A DNA stretch of 64,000 nucleotides from Faecalicatena orotica. Lineage in GTDB: Bacteria > Bacillota > Clostridia > Lachnospirales > Lachnospiraceae. Below the pieces are notes generated by a model. That model saw only the letters and a list, made by a program, of their open reading frames with translations. It did not search any database and was not told where the DNA came from. The translations under genes and the position numbers were made by a program. The DNA lies in assembly GCF_003149245.1 (NCBI RefSeq), contig NZ_QGDL01000002.1:367433-431432 (forward strand), in the 5' to 3' direction. Below are positions 25,816 to 35,191 of this stretch, one piece after another (position 1 is the stretch's first letter; the number at the start of each line of letters is the position of its first letter).

Positions 25816-25894
25816 TTGACATAAAGCACTGAAAATGCTATATTGTATGCAAGAGAAAGAATTGTATACAAATTATGAATATGTATACAATTAT
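25816..25894 (+). promoter_or_regulatory. proC promoter with GntR operators
   Basis: TTGACA (25816-25821), 17 bp, TATATT (25839-25844). AATTGTATACAAATTAT follows at 25860-25876 and an inverted copy of its core, TGTATACAATTAT, at 25882-25894. A half-like ATTGTATGCAAG overlaps the -10. The placement suggests repression. Confidence 0.8.
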
Positions 25895-25969
25895 GAAGCT
25901 TTAAGACAGACTCGGAGAGAAATACTCCCTTTGGATCTGATGAACAAAAAAGAAACGAGGAGAATGATT

Positions 25970-26764
25970 ATGAAATTAGGATTTATTGGTACAGGTAACA
26001 TGGCAGGAGCCATCATGGGCGGAATCATCAAAAAAGGAATCTTCAAACCAGAGGAGATTATCGGTTCTGACATCTTTGAGCCGGGAAGAGAAAGAGCGAA
26101 GGCTGAATACGGCATCAATGTGACAGCAGATAATAAAGAAGTAGTAGAAAGTTCTGAGATTGTAGTCCTTTCTGTAAAACCACAGTTCTACGCATCTACA
26201 ATTGCGGAGATCAAAGATAGTGTAAAAGAAGGCCAGATCATCATTACGATTGCACCGGGCAAGACTCTGGAATGGCTGGGAGAGCAGTTTGGCAAAGCAG
26301 TGAAGATCATTCGTACAATGCCGAATACACCGGCTATGGTCGGCGAAGGTATGACGGCAGCATGCCCGAATGAGCATGTAACAGAAGAGGAACTGAAGTA
26401 TGCGGTCAGCATTTTGAGTGCGTTCGGTAAAGTCGAAGTAGTTCCGGAAAGACTGATGGATGTTGTTGTTTCTACAAGTGGAAGTTCACCGGCATACGTG
26501 TTCATGTTCATCGAAGCGATGGCGGACGCAGCAGTTGCAGACGGAATGCCGAGAGCACAGGCTTACAAGTTCGCAGCACAGGCTGTATACGGAAGTGCGA
26601 AGATGGTACTTGAGACAGGCAAACACCCGGGCGAATTAAAAGATATGGTATGCTCACCGGGAGGAACCACGATCGAAGCTGTTAGGGTTCTCGAGAACAT
26701 GGGATTCAGAAGTGCAGTAATCGAGGCAATGAAAGCGTGTGCCGAGATTTCCAAAAACATGTAA
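25970..26764 (+). CDS. proC: Pyrroline-5-carboxylate reductase
   Basis: NAD(P)H-dependent reductase of 264 residues making proline from 1-pyrroline-5-carboxylate. The Rossmann motif GFIGTGNMAGAIMGG is at the N-terminus; IRTMPNTPAMVGEGMTA and the C-terminal signature (GELKDMVCSPGGTTIEAV) are typical. The start at 25970 has an AGGAG site; the frame upstream to 25835 overlaps the operators. Near hypD, it would complete conversion of hydroxyproline to proline, which clostridia can use as an electron acceptor or for biosynthesis. Confidence 0.95.
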   Translation: MKLGFIGTGNMAGAIMGGIIKKGIFKPEEIIGSDIFEPGRERAKAEYGINVTADNKEVVESSEIVVLSVKPQFYASTIAEIKDSVKEGQIIITIAPGKTLEWLGEQFGKAVKIIRTMPNTPAMVGEGMTAACPNEHVTEEELKYAVSILSAFGKVEVVPERLMDVVVSTSGSSPAYVFMFIEAMADAAVADGMPRAQAYKFAAQAVYGSAKMVLETGKHPGELKDMVCSPGGTTIEAVRVLENMGFRSAVIEAMKACAEISKNM

Positions 26765-26797
26765 TCTGTTTAAAGATTAAGATTTTTTTATCATACA

Positions 26798-26858
26798 AGG
26801 ACAGGCCCACTCCAAATGCATATAGAAGCATTTGGAGTGGGCCTGTCCTGTTTTAGGA
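26798..26858 (+). terminator. Long perfect hairpin after proC
   Basis: Arms of 22 bp (26798-26819 and 26828-26849) are perfectly complementary around an 8-nt loop, followed by TGTTTT. It lies between proC and the converging AraC gene, so it can act as a terminator; the stem is longer than usual. Confidence 0.75.
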
Positions 26859-26876
26859 TATTTATCATCTTCTGCA

Positions 26877-27764
26877 TCAGGTGCGGAACCGCCTTCGATA
26901 TGACAACGGACTGCAGTATACATATTTTTTAAACACGGAACAGAAGTAGTTGCTGGATGAGAACCCAGTATCAAAAGCAATGTCTATGATCGGCCGTGAT
27001 GTCAGTTCCAGCTGCTGCTTGGCGTATTCCACCCTTCTCCTGGTCAGGAACTCGGCGGGGGTTATACCGACCTCTTCCTTGAATTTCATCTTAAAACGCG
27101 AGAGTGAATATCCGGAGACATCAGCGAGCTGTTCCAGACTGAGCTCCTCGCGGAAATGCCCGTCTATGTAAGAAACAACTTTTTGTATTGGGGTGTCAGA
27201 ATGGGCCTCTTCTTCCGTCACCGGTTTTAGGTTCTGCAGTTCGAACAGAAAGCAGCAGAGATACTGGACACCGGCATAGTAGCGGGCCGTGTTCTTGGAT
27301 TGAAGCCCCTCGAATGCCTTTTTCAGCATATGGATCCCGGTGCTTGTTACTTTCAGATGCCTGTTAGGGAGTGAGGTGAGCATGTCGGCTAAAAATCGGC
27401 TGTACTTGGCATCCAGCCCGAGCAGGCTCTGCTTCTCCTTAAGGTCGATCTGGAATCCGTAGAATTCACAGGGGGATTCTGCGCTTGCAGTGGTCTGGTG
27501 CAGTTCATAGGGGAACGTAATAAACAGCTCGTTCCCTGTAATGATGTAATGATTATTGCCTACCGTAGTCTCCCGGGTGCCCTTGGCCAGACAGTGGATT
27601 TCAACGATGTCAGAATGATAATGAAGGGGAGTCGGCTTTGAGGCATGGTTGATATTCCAATGTGCAAAGTTTTTAAGCCCTACAATCTGATGAAAGTCAA
27701 ATGTAAGGACCTGCTTATGTTTCTCCCAGCAATACTCGTCAAATATTTCCCTCAATATGATCAT
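26877..27764 (-). CDS. AraC family transcriptional regulator with cupin domain
   Basis: Regulator of 292-295 residues. The N-terminal cupin-like sensor (PLHYHSDIVEIHCLAKGTRE) is followed by two helix-turn-helix motifs (SLEQLADVSGYSLSRFKMKF and PIIDIAFDTGFSSSNYFCSVF). The AGGAGG site abuts the ATG at 27764; the in-frame TTG at 27755 has a better 9-nt spacing and may be the real start. Divergent from the aldolase gene, it most likely activates the TRAP/hydrolase cluster through the repeated sites in the shared intergenic region. Confidence 0.9.
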   Translation of the reverse strand: MIILREIFDEYCWEKHKQVLTFDFHQIVGLKNFAHWNINHASKPTPLHYHSDIVEIHCLAKGTRETTVGNNHYIITGNELFITFPYELHQTTASAESPCEFYGFQIDLKEKQSLLGLDAKYSRFLADMLTSLPNRHLKVTSTGIHMLKKAFEGLQSKNTARYYAGVQYLCCFLFELQNLKPVTEEEAHSDTPIQKVVSYIDGHFREELSLEQLADVSGYSLSRFKMKFKEEVGITPAEFLTRRRVEYAKQQLELTSRPIIDIAFDTGFSSSNYFCSVFKKYVYCSPLSYRRRFRT

Positions 27765-27810
27765 CCTCCTGTCTGATATTATAATTTATGATACCATAAA
27801 AAACAACTTA

Positions 27811-27942
27811 ATTATGCAAAAATGATAAAAACAGCTCCTGAAATGAAAAAAAGTACAGCAAAAACATATGCATTATGCACAAATAGTATAAAATTGTACT
27901 CGGGATGATGTTAAATGCGCAAAAAATAAAACGATATTATAA
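27811..27942 (+). promoter_or_regulatory. Candidate AraC binding repeats and promoter
   Basis: Three similar stretches lie in the divergent intergenic region: ATTATGCAAAAATGATAAAA (27811-27830), ATTATGCACAAATAGTATAA (from 27872) and TTAAATGCGCAAAAAATAAA (27911-27930). A TATTATAAT near 27934-27942 could be the -10 for the aldolase gene. Their same orientation fits AraC-type direct repeats. Confidence 0.5.
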
Positions 27943-28013
27943 TTGTTTTATACAAAATAATCAATTGGACTTCAAAGATGTTACAGATTTGACCAAAGAA
28001 AGTGAGGGTGTAT

Positions 28014-28934
28014 ATGAGAGTAATTCAGGACGGTGTATGGCCGGTCATGATCACACCATTTACAGAAGACAACAAAATCGACTATAATCAGGTACTGAAA
28101 CTTCTGGAATGGTATGAAGGACAGGGAGTAGCCGGGGTCTTTGCAGTATGTCAGTCAAGTGAGATGTTTTTCCTGACAAAGCAGGAGAGATTTGAACTGG
28201 CTAAGTTTATCATCGACAATGCCCCGGAAAATATGGGGGTTGTTGCTTCCGGACATGTTGCAGAAACAGTGGAAGATCAGGTAGAAGAAGCAAAAGCCGT
28301 AATTGATGCAGGTGCAGATTCTTATGTGTTTATATCTAACCAGTTTGCGAAGGAAGGCGGAAGTGAGGATGAGGCAAAAAGAGGAATTGAAACTCTGATC
28401 AGCCAGATCCCGGCGGAGAGTTTTGGCATTTATGAATGCCCATTCCCTTATAAGCGGGTACTGTCGCCGGAACTGCTGAAATTCTGTGCGGAAACCGGAA
28501 AGTTTTCATTCCTGAAGGATACGTGCTGTGACCTGGCCCAGTTAAAAGCGAAGACAGATGCTGTGAAACATACAGACCTTAAGATTTTTAACGCGAATGC
28601 AGCTACACTGCTTGAAAGCCTGAAAATGGGATGTGCGGGATACAGTGGTGTGATGGCAAACTTTCACGCGGACCTATATACATGGCTCTGTGAGAATTTT
28701 GAAAAAGAGCCGGAGAAGGCGGAGAGAATGCAGAACTTCTTAGGAGCTGCGTCATTGGTGGAATGCCAGGTCTATCCGGTCAATGCAAAATACCATATGC
28801 AGCTGGAAGGGCTTGAAATGTCTACATACTGCCGGACAAAAGACGCCGCAGAGCTGACTGCAAGTAAACAGATGGAAATTGTACAGTTCAGGGCAATGGA
28901 GCAGGCGTTCAGGGAGAATTTTTTTAAGTCATAA
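28014..28934 (+). CDS. DapA/NanA family class I aldolase or lyase
   Basis: TIM-barrel Schiff-base enzyme of about 306 residues in the dihydrodipicolinate synthase/N-acetylneuraminate lyase superfamily. The likely Schiff-base lysine is in SFLKDTCCDLAQLK, and a catalytic tyrosine in GIYECPFPYKR. It is quite different from the second family member at 53.2 kb. The usual GSTGE block is replaced by AVCQSSEM, so it is probably neither DapA nor a typical NanA. In the TRAP/YhcH context a 2-keto-3-deoxy sugar acid is a plausible substrate. Start 28014 (or GTG 28002). Confidence 0.8.
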   Translation: MRVIQDGVWPVMITPFTEDNKIDYNQVLKLLEWYEGQGVAGVFAVCQSSEMFFLTKQERFELAKFIIDNAPENMGVVASGHVAETVEDQVEEAKAVIDAGADSYVFISNQFAKEGGSEDEAKRGIETLISQIPAESFGIYECPFPYKRVLSPELLKFCAETGKFSFLKDTCCDLAQLKAKTDAVKHTDLKIFNANAATLLESLKMGCAGYSGVMANFHADLYTWLCENFEKEPEKAERMQNFLGAASLVECQVYPVNAKYHMQLEGLEMSTYCRTKDAAELTASKQMEIVQFRAMEQAFRENFFKS

Positions 28935-29095
28935 TACCGCTGGATAAATACGGCGGGAACAGGAAAGAGAATAAAAAAGAATCATAGCTCCGGCGCGGCT
29001 CAGTAGGCAGCCATCTGTGCAGGAAGGGGCATGAGATAAACGAAAATAGGATTCCTGAAAAGGAAAATCATGAAAGAGGTATGGAGGATATTATT

Positions 29096-30154
29096 ATGAG
29101 AAAAAAATTAGTGACAGTATTGTTGACCGTGGCAATGACAGCAAGCTTACTGGCAGGGTGCGGAAGTGGAAAGTCTGAGGACGCAGGAGACAAAAAAGCT
29201 GACGGTGCATCTTCCGGGGAAAAGGTGGAGCTGATCTTCACATCTGTATCTGTATCAGGCGATTCCCATACAAAGGCAATGCAGGAGTTTGCCGATAAGG
29301 TGGAAGAGCTTTCTGACGGAAGCGTGACATGCAAGACATATTCAGATGGCACACTGTTTTCTTCTGAAAACGAATTTGATGCACTTCTCTCCGGGGAAGC
29401 GGATCTGGCGTATATTTCCTTCCAGACACTTTCCACGCAGTCAGGGCTGGAGTGGTGTTCCATGTTTGGTTCCGGATATTTCTGGGATTCCTATGACCAT
29501 ATGACAGGAACATTAAACGGTGAGACCGGACAGGAAATCTTTGATAAGATTTCAGACAATGTAAACTGCAAGCCGCTTTCTGCATTCTATCTGGGAAGCC
29601 GTATCATCAATACAAGGGCAAAAGAAGTAAATAAATATGAAGATATGTCAGGACAGCTTTTGAGAATGCCAAATTCCGAGGCATGGCTGAACTTAGGGGA
29701 AGCACTCGGCGCGAACCCGACCCCGCTTTCCTTCTCAGAGCTGTATACCGCGCTACAGACAGGTGCCGTGGATGCGCAGGACAACCCGCTTCCGACATGT
29801 ATCAGTGCAAAATTCTATGAAGTTGCACCTTACTTTGCAATCACTAACCATGTAGTAGACTCTGTCATCCCATGCATCAACACAGATACATGGAACAGCA
29901 TGTCAGAAGACCAGCAGAAGGCAGTGACAGAGGCAATGGAATACGCAAGGACAACCAATGACGAGGCAAGAATCGCCGACGAGGAATCTGCCATCGAGAC
30001 TCTTGAGTCTGAAGGCTGCACAGTTACTTATCCGGACCTGAAGGCATTCAAAGAAAAGGTTACAGCTTATTACGAAGGCCATGATGACCAGACATCCACA
30101 TGGGACATGGATATGTATAACAAGATTCAGGATGAAGGCGCGAAATACGAGTAA
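29096..30154 (+). CDS. TRAP transporter solute-binding lipoprotein (DctP)
   Basis: Extracytoplasmic binding protein of 352 residues for a tripartite ATP-independent importer, which normally carries carboxylate-containing solutes. The signal peptide ends in a lipobox LLAGC (C22). The core has KTYSDGTLFSSENEFDALLSGEADLAYIS, and the arginine block LRMPNSEAWLNLGEALGANPTPLSFSE, where the arginine should bind the carboxylate. A GGAGG site sets the start at 29096. First gene of the transporter trio. Confidence 0.92.
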   Translation: MRKKLVTVLLTVAMTASLLAGCGSGKSEDAGDKKADGASSGEKVELIFTSVSVSGDSHTKAMQEFADKVEELSDGSVTCKTYSDGTLFSSENEFDALLSGEADLAYISFQTLSTQSGLEWCSMFGSGYFWDSYDHMTGTLNGETGQEIFDKISDNVNCKPLSAFYLGSRIINTRAKEVNKYEDMSGQLLRMPNSEAWLNLGEALGANPTPLSFSELYTALQTGAVDAQDNPLPTCISAKFYEVAPYFAITNHVVDSVIPCINTDTWNSMSEDQQKAVTEAMEYARTTNDEARIADEESAIETLESEGCTVTYPDLKAFKEKVTAYYEGHDDQTSTWDMDMYNKIQDEGAKYE

Positions 30155-30182
30155 ACGTATCTGAAATAAAAGAGATAGAGAA

Positions 30183-30211
30183 ATACAGCGATCCGTGAGG
30201 CTTCGCTGTAT
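30183..30211 (+). other. Stem-loop between TRAP binding protein and DctQ genes
   Basis: ATACAGCGA (30183-30191) pairs perfectly with TCGCTGTAT (30203-30211). No long T-run follows. It may favour accumulation of the binding-protein message over the permease message. Confidence 0.55.
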
Positions 30212-30243
30212 ATTCTCCGACTGAGAGGAAGGGAGGCTTTACA

Positions 30244-30744
30244 TTGGAGGCATTCAAGAAGGCGGGAAAGAAAATCATGGATTTTCTGGGATATTTTGTG
30301 CCCAGCGTCACATTCACTGTGATTTTCGTTGTGTTCATGGTTTCCATTATCTGCAGATATTTCTTAAAACAGCCCGTGACATGGAGCTATGAAATATCCG
30401 TGCTGGGTTACATGTGGACGATGTTTTTCGGGGTGGGGCAGGCAATTAAGGCGGACGAGCATGTCGTGTTCGGGCTCGTATACGACACATTGAAGCCAAG
30501 AGGGCAGTTTATCTGCATGGTCGTTTATAATGTCGCCCTGGTTATACTGCTGGCGATTACGTTTATACCATGCTGCAGGACACTGCTTGGCAAGCAGATG
30601 GTGACGGGGGTACTGAAACTGCCTTATACCGTTATATTTGCACCATTTATCTACATGCTTGCAGAAATGATTATCCGATCTGCACTGAAAATCGCCGAGG
30701 CATTTAAGACATACAAAGAATCACAGGGAGGTGCGAAATTATGA
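30244..30744 (+). CDS. TRAP transporter small permease (DctQ)
   Basis: Membrane protein of 166 residues with four hydrophobic segments and the family feature SYEISVLGYMWTMFFGVGQAIKADEH. It starts at a TTG with GGGAGG about 10 nt upstream. It overlaps the large permease gene by 4 bp. It forms the membrane complex with the next protein. Confidence 0.9.
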   Translation: MEAFKKAGKKIMDFLGYFVPSVTFTVIFVVFMVSIICRYFLKQPVTWSYEISVLGYMWTMFFGVGQAIKADEHVVFGLVYDTLKPRGQFICMVVYNVALVILLAITFIPCCRTLLGKQMVTGVLKLPYTVIFAPFIYMLAEMIIRSALKIAEAFKTYKESQGGAKL

Positions 30745-32027
30745 ATACAGCCGTGATTGTACTGTTCGTAGTTATGGCAGTCTGTTTTATAATACGTATG
30801 CCGGTATCGTTATCTATGCTGGCGGCGTCTATCGTGTATTTCCTGATTTCCGCACCGGATAATTTAGGGCAGGTATTTTCTGTTATTACGGGAAACATGT
30901 TTTCAAACTACACCATGCTGGCAGCGCCGCTGTTCATCTTCATGGCAAATGTGCTGAATGAGGGTGAGGTTACGGATAAGATATTTTCTTTCTGCAACGG
31001 ACTTCTGGGACGGCTGAAGGGTGGCACGGCACAGGTAAATGTATTTATTTCCCTAATCTTCTCTGGAATGACAGGATCGGCGATTGCAGATGCATCCGGA
31101 ATCGGCCTGATGGAGATTGAACAGATGAAAAAAGAGGGATATGATCCGGAATTCAGCTGCGCGATTACGGCAGCATCCGCAACGGTTGGACCTATTTTCC
31201 CGCCGTCTATCCCGATGGTCATCTATGCCATGCTTTCCGGTGCATCCGTAGGCAAGCTGTTCATGGGCGGTATGGTGCCCGGAGTGCTTCTGGCAATCCT
31301 GCTGATGATCTATGTAGGATTCGTTTCACATAAACGCAACTATCCGGCAGGGGTGAAAATGAGCCTGAAACAGTTCGGACGTGCGACCCTTGTTGCAGCA
31401 CCAGCACTCTTTACCGTAATCCTCCTGCTGGGAGGTATTTACTCAGGTATATGTACACCGACAGAAGCCGGGGCGGTTGCATCAGCGTATGCGTTACTGA
31501 TCTCTGCATTTGTATACAGAACTCTGGGATGGAAAAAACTGTTTGGAATCATTAAGAAATCAGCGGCGAATACGGCAACACTTGCACTGCTGTGTGGAAC
31601 CTCCATGCTGTTTTCCTACATCATTTCACTGGAGCAGGTGCCGAACGCAGTTGCAGCCCTGTTTACAGGACTGACAGACAATAAGTATATCTTCCTTTTT
31701 GTTGTGAATATTATTTTCCTTCTGCTGGGATGTGTACTGGATGTCAGTACGATCCAGCTTGTATTCGTACCGATGGTGCTGCCTCTTGTGAATGCATTCG
31801 GCATCGATCTGGTCCACTTTGGCGTAGTGATCTGCCTGAACATGATGATCGGACTGTCAACACCTCCTTTCGGCATGCTGCTGTTCATCGTATCCGGTCT
31901 TGGGCGGACGAAGATACAGGGCGTCATAAGGGAGATCATTCCGATGGTCGCAATCATGATTGGCCTGTTGTTCCTTGTGACTTATATACCGGACATTATC
32001 CTGTATATACCGAATCATTTTATGTAA
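30741..32027 (+). CDS. TRAP transporter large permease (DctM)
   Basis: Main transport subunit of 428 residues with about twelve membrane helices. Conserved segments include MTGSAIADASGIGLMEI, ATVGPIFPPSIPMVIYAM and GLSTPPFGMLLFIVSGL, which line the sodium and substrate path in this family. The ATGA overlap with dctQ shows translational coupling. A stem-loop follows at 32044-32078. Confidence 0.94.
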   Translation: MNTAVIVLFVVMAVCFIIRMPVSLSMLAASIVYFLISAPDNLGQVFSVITGNMFSNYTMLAAPLFIFMANVLNEGEVTDKIFSFCNGLLGRLKGGTAQVNVFISLIFSGMTGSAIADASGIGLMEIEQMKKEGYDPEFSCAITAASATVGPIFPPSIPMVIYAMLSGASVGKLFMGGMVPGVLLAILLMIYVGFVSHKRNYPAGVKMSLKQFGRATLVAAPALFTVILLLGGIYSGICTPTEAGAVASAYALLISAFVYRTLGWKKLFGIIKKSAANTATLALLCGTSMLFSYIISLEQVPNAVAALFTGLTDNKYIFLFVVNIIFLLLGCVLDVSTIQLVFVPMVLPLVNAFGIDLVHFGVVICLNMMIGLSTPPFGMLLFIVSGLGRTKIQGVIREIIPMVAIMIGLLFLVTYIPDIILYIPNHFM

Positions 32028-32043
32028 CTAAAATAAAAATTTT

Positions 32044-32078
32044 AAGAAGGCTCCGTTCTGAGGGATGAGGGCCTTCTT
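32044..32078 (+). other. Stem-loop after dctM
   Basis: AAGAAGGC (32044-32051) pairs with GCCTTCTT (32071-32078) around a 19-nt loop. There is no T-run. It may be a weak attenuator or mRNA-stabilising element before the hydrolase gene. Confidence 0.45.
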
Positions 32079-32095
32079 GCTGTATGGAGACTGAT

Positions 32096-35000
32096 ATGGG
32101 ATTAAAAAGCTTGAAAGAAATACAGGAAATGCTTGCAGACCCGGACAACATATACAGGAGTGCACCTTTCTGGGGATGGAATGCAAAATTAGAAAAACAG
32201 GAACTGCACCGGCAGATGCAGGAGATGAAAAAAGAAAAAATGGGGGGATTCTTCATTCATTCCCGGGAGGGACTGGAGACAGAGTACCTGTCAAAGGAGT
32301 GGATGGATCTTGTAAGAGATTCCGTGGCGTACGCAGAATCACACGGGCTGGAGGCATGGATATATGACGAGGATAAATGGCCTTCCGGTAGTGCGGGAGG
32401 GATGGTGAGCGCTTCCGATCCGGAGCGGTTTACTGCAAAGGGACTGACACTGGAGGTACTGGACGGAAAAAATGCCCGGGTGGTGGAAGACGGTGATATC
32501 CTCGGCATATTCCGGCAGGAGGGAAAGACGCTGGTATTCCGGCAGGAGACCTCAGGCTCGAGTGAATGGTACAACGGGATGGCCCCGACGGATAATCTGA
32601 ATCCGGATGCCGTGAAGACATTCCTCCAAATGACCCATGAAATGTATCAGGAGGCATGCGGGGATGCATTTGGAAAAACGGTAAAGGGATTTTTCACGGA
32701 TGAACCTAATTTCTGCGATTTTTTCAGCGTTTTTACTAAGGGGCGTCCCTGGCTTCCCTGGAGCGGGGGATTTGCGAAAGAATTCAGAAAACGCCGCGGG
32801 TATGACCTGCTGGAAAAGCTTCCCGGACTGTTCTATGACTGTGGGGACTGCAAGAAAACCCGCCATGATTACTGGTGGACCCTGACAGAGCTGTTCGGGG
32901 AAAACTATATGAAACAGCTGTATGACTGGTGCAGTGACCGTCAGCTTATGCTGACCGGACATGTGCTGTATGAAAACGACTTGGGTTATGGGGTCCGGGT
33001 CAGCGGGGGCGCTATGCCGCACTACCAGTATATGCACGCGCCCGGAATTGACATTTTGGGGGAGCAGGCGCAGGAATATCTGACGGTGAAACAGTGTACC
33101 AGTGTGGCAAACCAGTATGGCAGAGAGATGGTTGTATCTGAGACTTATGGATGCACAGGCTGGGGGCTGACCTTTGAAGGACAGAAGTGGCTGGGGGACT
33201 GGCAGTTTGTGCTCGGCGTGACGAGGCGATGCCAGCACCTTGCACTTTACTCTATTACCGGATGCAGGAAACGGGATTATCCGCCGGTGTTCAACTATCA
33301 GAATACCTGGTGGAAGGACCTGCATGTGCTGGAAGACTATTTTGCAAGGCTTGCCGTATGCAGCACGGCGGGGAAAGCAGTAAGGAATGTTCTGGTGATC
33401 CACCCGCTGACAACGATATGGACAAAAAGCCGTTCGGCGCCGTGGGAAGATTTGAACCGGGTGGAAATGAACATGGGATGGCTCGATGAGAATCTTTTTG
33501 GCCTGAACAGGGAAGGCGAGCGCTATAACCGTCTGGCAGCGGCACTGGCAGGGATGCACTATGACTTTGATTTTGGGGATGAAATGATCATGGCAAAGGA
33601 AGCTCGTGTGGAATCAGGGAAGTTCTGGGTGAAGGAGGCGGCGTATTCAGTTGTAATTGTCCCCCCAGTTACTACATTATTCGCTTCGACTGTGGATAAG
33701 TTGGAGGAATTTCTCCGTGCAGGTGGAAATGTAATCTGGATCGGCGGCATGATCGGCATGATTGAGGGGGCGCCGTCAAGAATGGCCGGCGTGCTGAGAA
33801 ATTATGAAGGGTTCTGTCAGGCGGAGGATGAGGAGCATGCTTACCGGATGCTTGAGAAAGTGCAGCCGCGCATCATTTCCCTGAAAGACCCGAAAGGCTG
33901 TGAGGCAGGGGATATCCTGACGATGGTAAGGAAAACAGTGGATGGATATGTTGTATTTCTGGTCAACCACAACCGGGAACATGGAGTATCGGTCAGAGCT
34001 TCTTTCCCAGACTGTAACCAGATTGAAGAATATATACCGCTGACAGGAAAAATAAAAAAAGCATCGTTTTACGCGGATCAGAACCGGACCAGATTACAGA
34101 TCCATTTCTCACCTGCTGAAAGTAAAGTGTTCTTTTTAAAGTGTGGAAAGAAAACGGAGGCGTCTGCCTGCGGACAAGGGCCGGGAGTATTGGAATTCCC
34201 TTACCTTCATCCGCACAGGGCAGACAAAGTATGGTGTGTGCTGGGACCAGAGGCGGACATATCCTTAAATATGGAGAATGCACTGACATTAGATACATGC
34301 AGGGTGTATATGGGGGAAAACTGTCTCAAACTGTTGTCGGAGGAGGAACTTCCGGTGTGGAAAGCACAGAAGCTTTTGAGGGAAACACTGGGGATGCGGC
34401 AGGTTTACTATAACGGTGCACCCCAGAGATATACGTGGGTCCACACACCGTGTGAGAACGGCGGAAACGCATTTAAGCTGGAATTTGAAGCCAAGGTGCA
34501 GGACGTGCCGGAAGGAGACATTTATCTGGCCGTGGAGCACCCGGAAGGACTGGAAGTATCCTGCAACGGTGTAATATGCCCGGCATCCGGAGACTGGTTC
34601 CTTGAGCGGGGGATACAAAAATTTAAGGTGTCCGGGCTGACGGAAGGGACCAACACATTGACTGTATCCGGTAATTATAAGAATGATATGGAACTGGAGG
34701 ACATATACCTGACAGGAGATTTCGGTGTCGATGTCAGGAGGTACATCGTAAAGCCGGTGAGACACCTTTATTTTGGAGACTGGTGTCTGCAGGGGCTGTT
34801 CCACTATGCGGGTGATGTCTCTTACCGGTTCCTGATACAGGAGGAAGTTCCGGCAGGGGCACGGATTATGCTGAAACCAGGTGCATATAAAGGAGTGCTT
34901 GTCAGCGTCCGGGTCAATGGTGAAGAGGCGGGGGTCCTGATTGGCAGGTCGTGTGAAGCTATGGAAATCACGCCGTATCTGAAGAAGAAAGTGAATGAGA

Positions 35001-35191
35001 TAACCCTGACAGTCACCGGCAGCCTGAGGAACCTTATGGGGCCGTTCCACCAGACGTATACCGGATGCAGCAGGTTAAGCTGGGAAGATTTCAGGACAGA
35101 AGGGAATCTTTATACCCCGCAATATGTAACAGAGCCTTATGGACTCATGGAACAGATCGTACTGTCAGTTGAGGAAGGAGAGGGACGATGA
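32096..35191 (+). CDS. Large glycoside hydrolase, GH106-like (putative alpha-L-rhamnosidase type)
   Basis: Protein of about 1031 residues with no signal peptide, so it should act in the cytoplasm. The N-terminal region (FWGWNAKLEKQELHRQMQEM, GGFFIHSREGL, WIYDEDKWPSGSAGG) resembles the catalytic TIM-barrel of enzymes commonly assigned to GH106 or related families; assignment is from memory of this pattern. Acidic residues in FTDEPNFCDF and VSETYG are candidate catalytic groups. The last ~350 residues look like beta-rich sugar-binding domains. The start at 32096 has GGAG 6 nt upstream; 32084 is possible. It overlaps the YhcH gene by 4 bp. Confidence 0.65.
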   Translation: MGLKSLKEIQEMLADPDNIYRSAPFWGWNAKLEKQELHRQMQEMKKEKMGGFFIHSREGLETEYLSKEWMDLVRDSVAYAESHGLEAWIYDEDKWPSGSAGGMVSASDPERFTAKGLTLEVLDGKNARVVEDGDILGIFRQEGKTLVFRQETSGSSEWYNGMAPTDNLNPDAVKTFLQMTHEMYQEACGDAFGKTVKGFFTDEPNFCDFFSVFTKGRPWLPWSGGFAKEFRKRRGYDLLEKLPGLFYDCGDCKKTRHDYWWTLTELFGENYMKQLYDWCSDRQLMLTGHVLYENDLGYGVRVSGGAMPHYQYMHAPGIDILGEQAQEYLTVKQCTSVANQYGREMVVSETYGCTGWGLTFEGQKWLGDWQFVLGVTRRCQHLALYSITGCRKRDYPPVFNYQNTWWKDLHVLEDYFARLAVCSTAGKAVRNVLVIHPLTTIWTKSRSAPWEDLNRVEMNMGWLDENLFGLNREGERYNRLAAALAGMHYDFDFGDEMIMAKEARVESGKFWVKEAAYSVVIVPPVTTLFASTVDKLEEFLRAGGNVIWIGGMIGMIEGAPSRMAGVLRNYEGFCQAEDEEHAYRMLEKVQPRIISLKDPKGCEAGDILTMVRKTVDGYVVFLVNHNREHGVSVRASFPDCNQIEEYIPLTGKIKKASFYADQNRTRLQIHFSPAESKVFFLKCGKKTEASACGQGPGVLEFPYLHPHRADKVWCVLGPEADISLNMENALTLDTCRVYMGENCLKLLSEEELPVWKAQKLLRETLGMRQVYYNGAPQRYTWVHTPCENGGNAFKLEFEAKVQDVPEGDIYLAVEHPEGLEVSCNGVICPASGDWFLERGIQKFKVSGLTEGTNTLTVSGNYKNDMELEDIYLTGDFGVDVRRYIVKPVRHLYFGDWCLQGLFHYAGDVSYRFLIQEEVPAGARIMLKPGAYKGVLVSVRVNGEEAGVLIGRSCEAMEITPYLKKKVNEITLTVTGSLRNLMGPFHQTYTGCSRLSWEDFRTEGNLYTPQYVTEPYGLMEQIVLSVEEGEGR

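Noticed and set aside
32552..33559. Minus-strand 335-codon open frame opposite the large hydrolase
   Set aside because: Long, but it is a by-product of GC-biased codon use in the hydrolase gene, and no domain was recognised.
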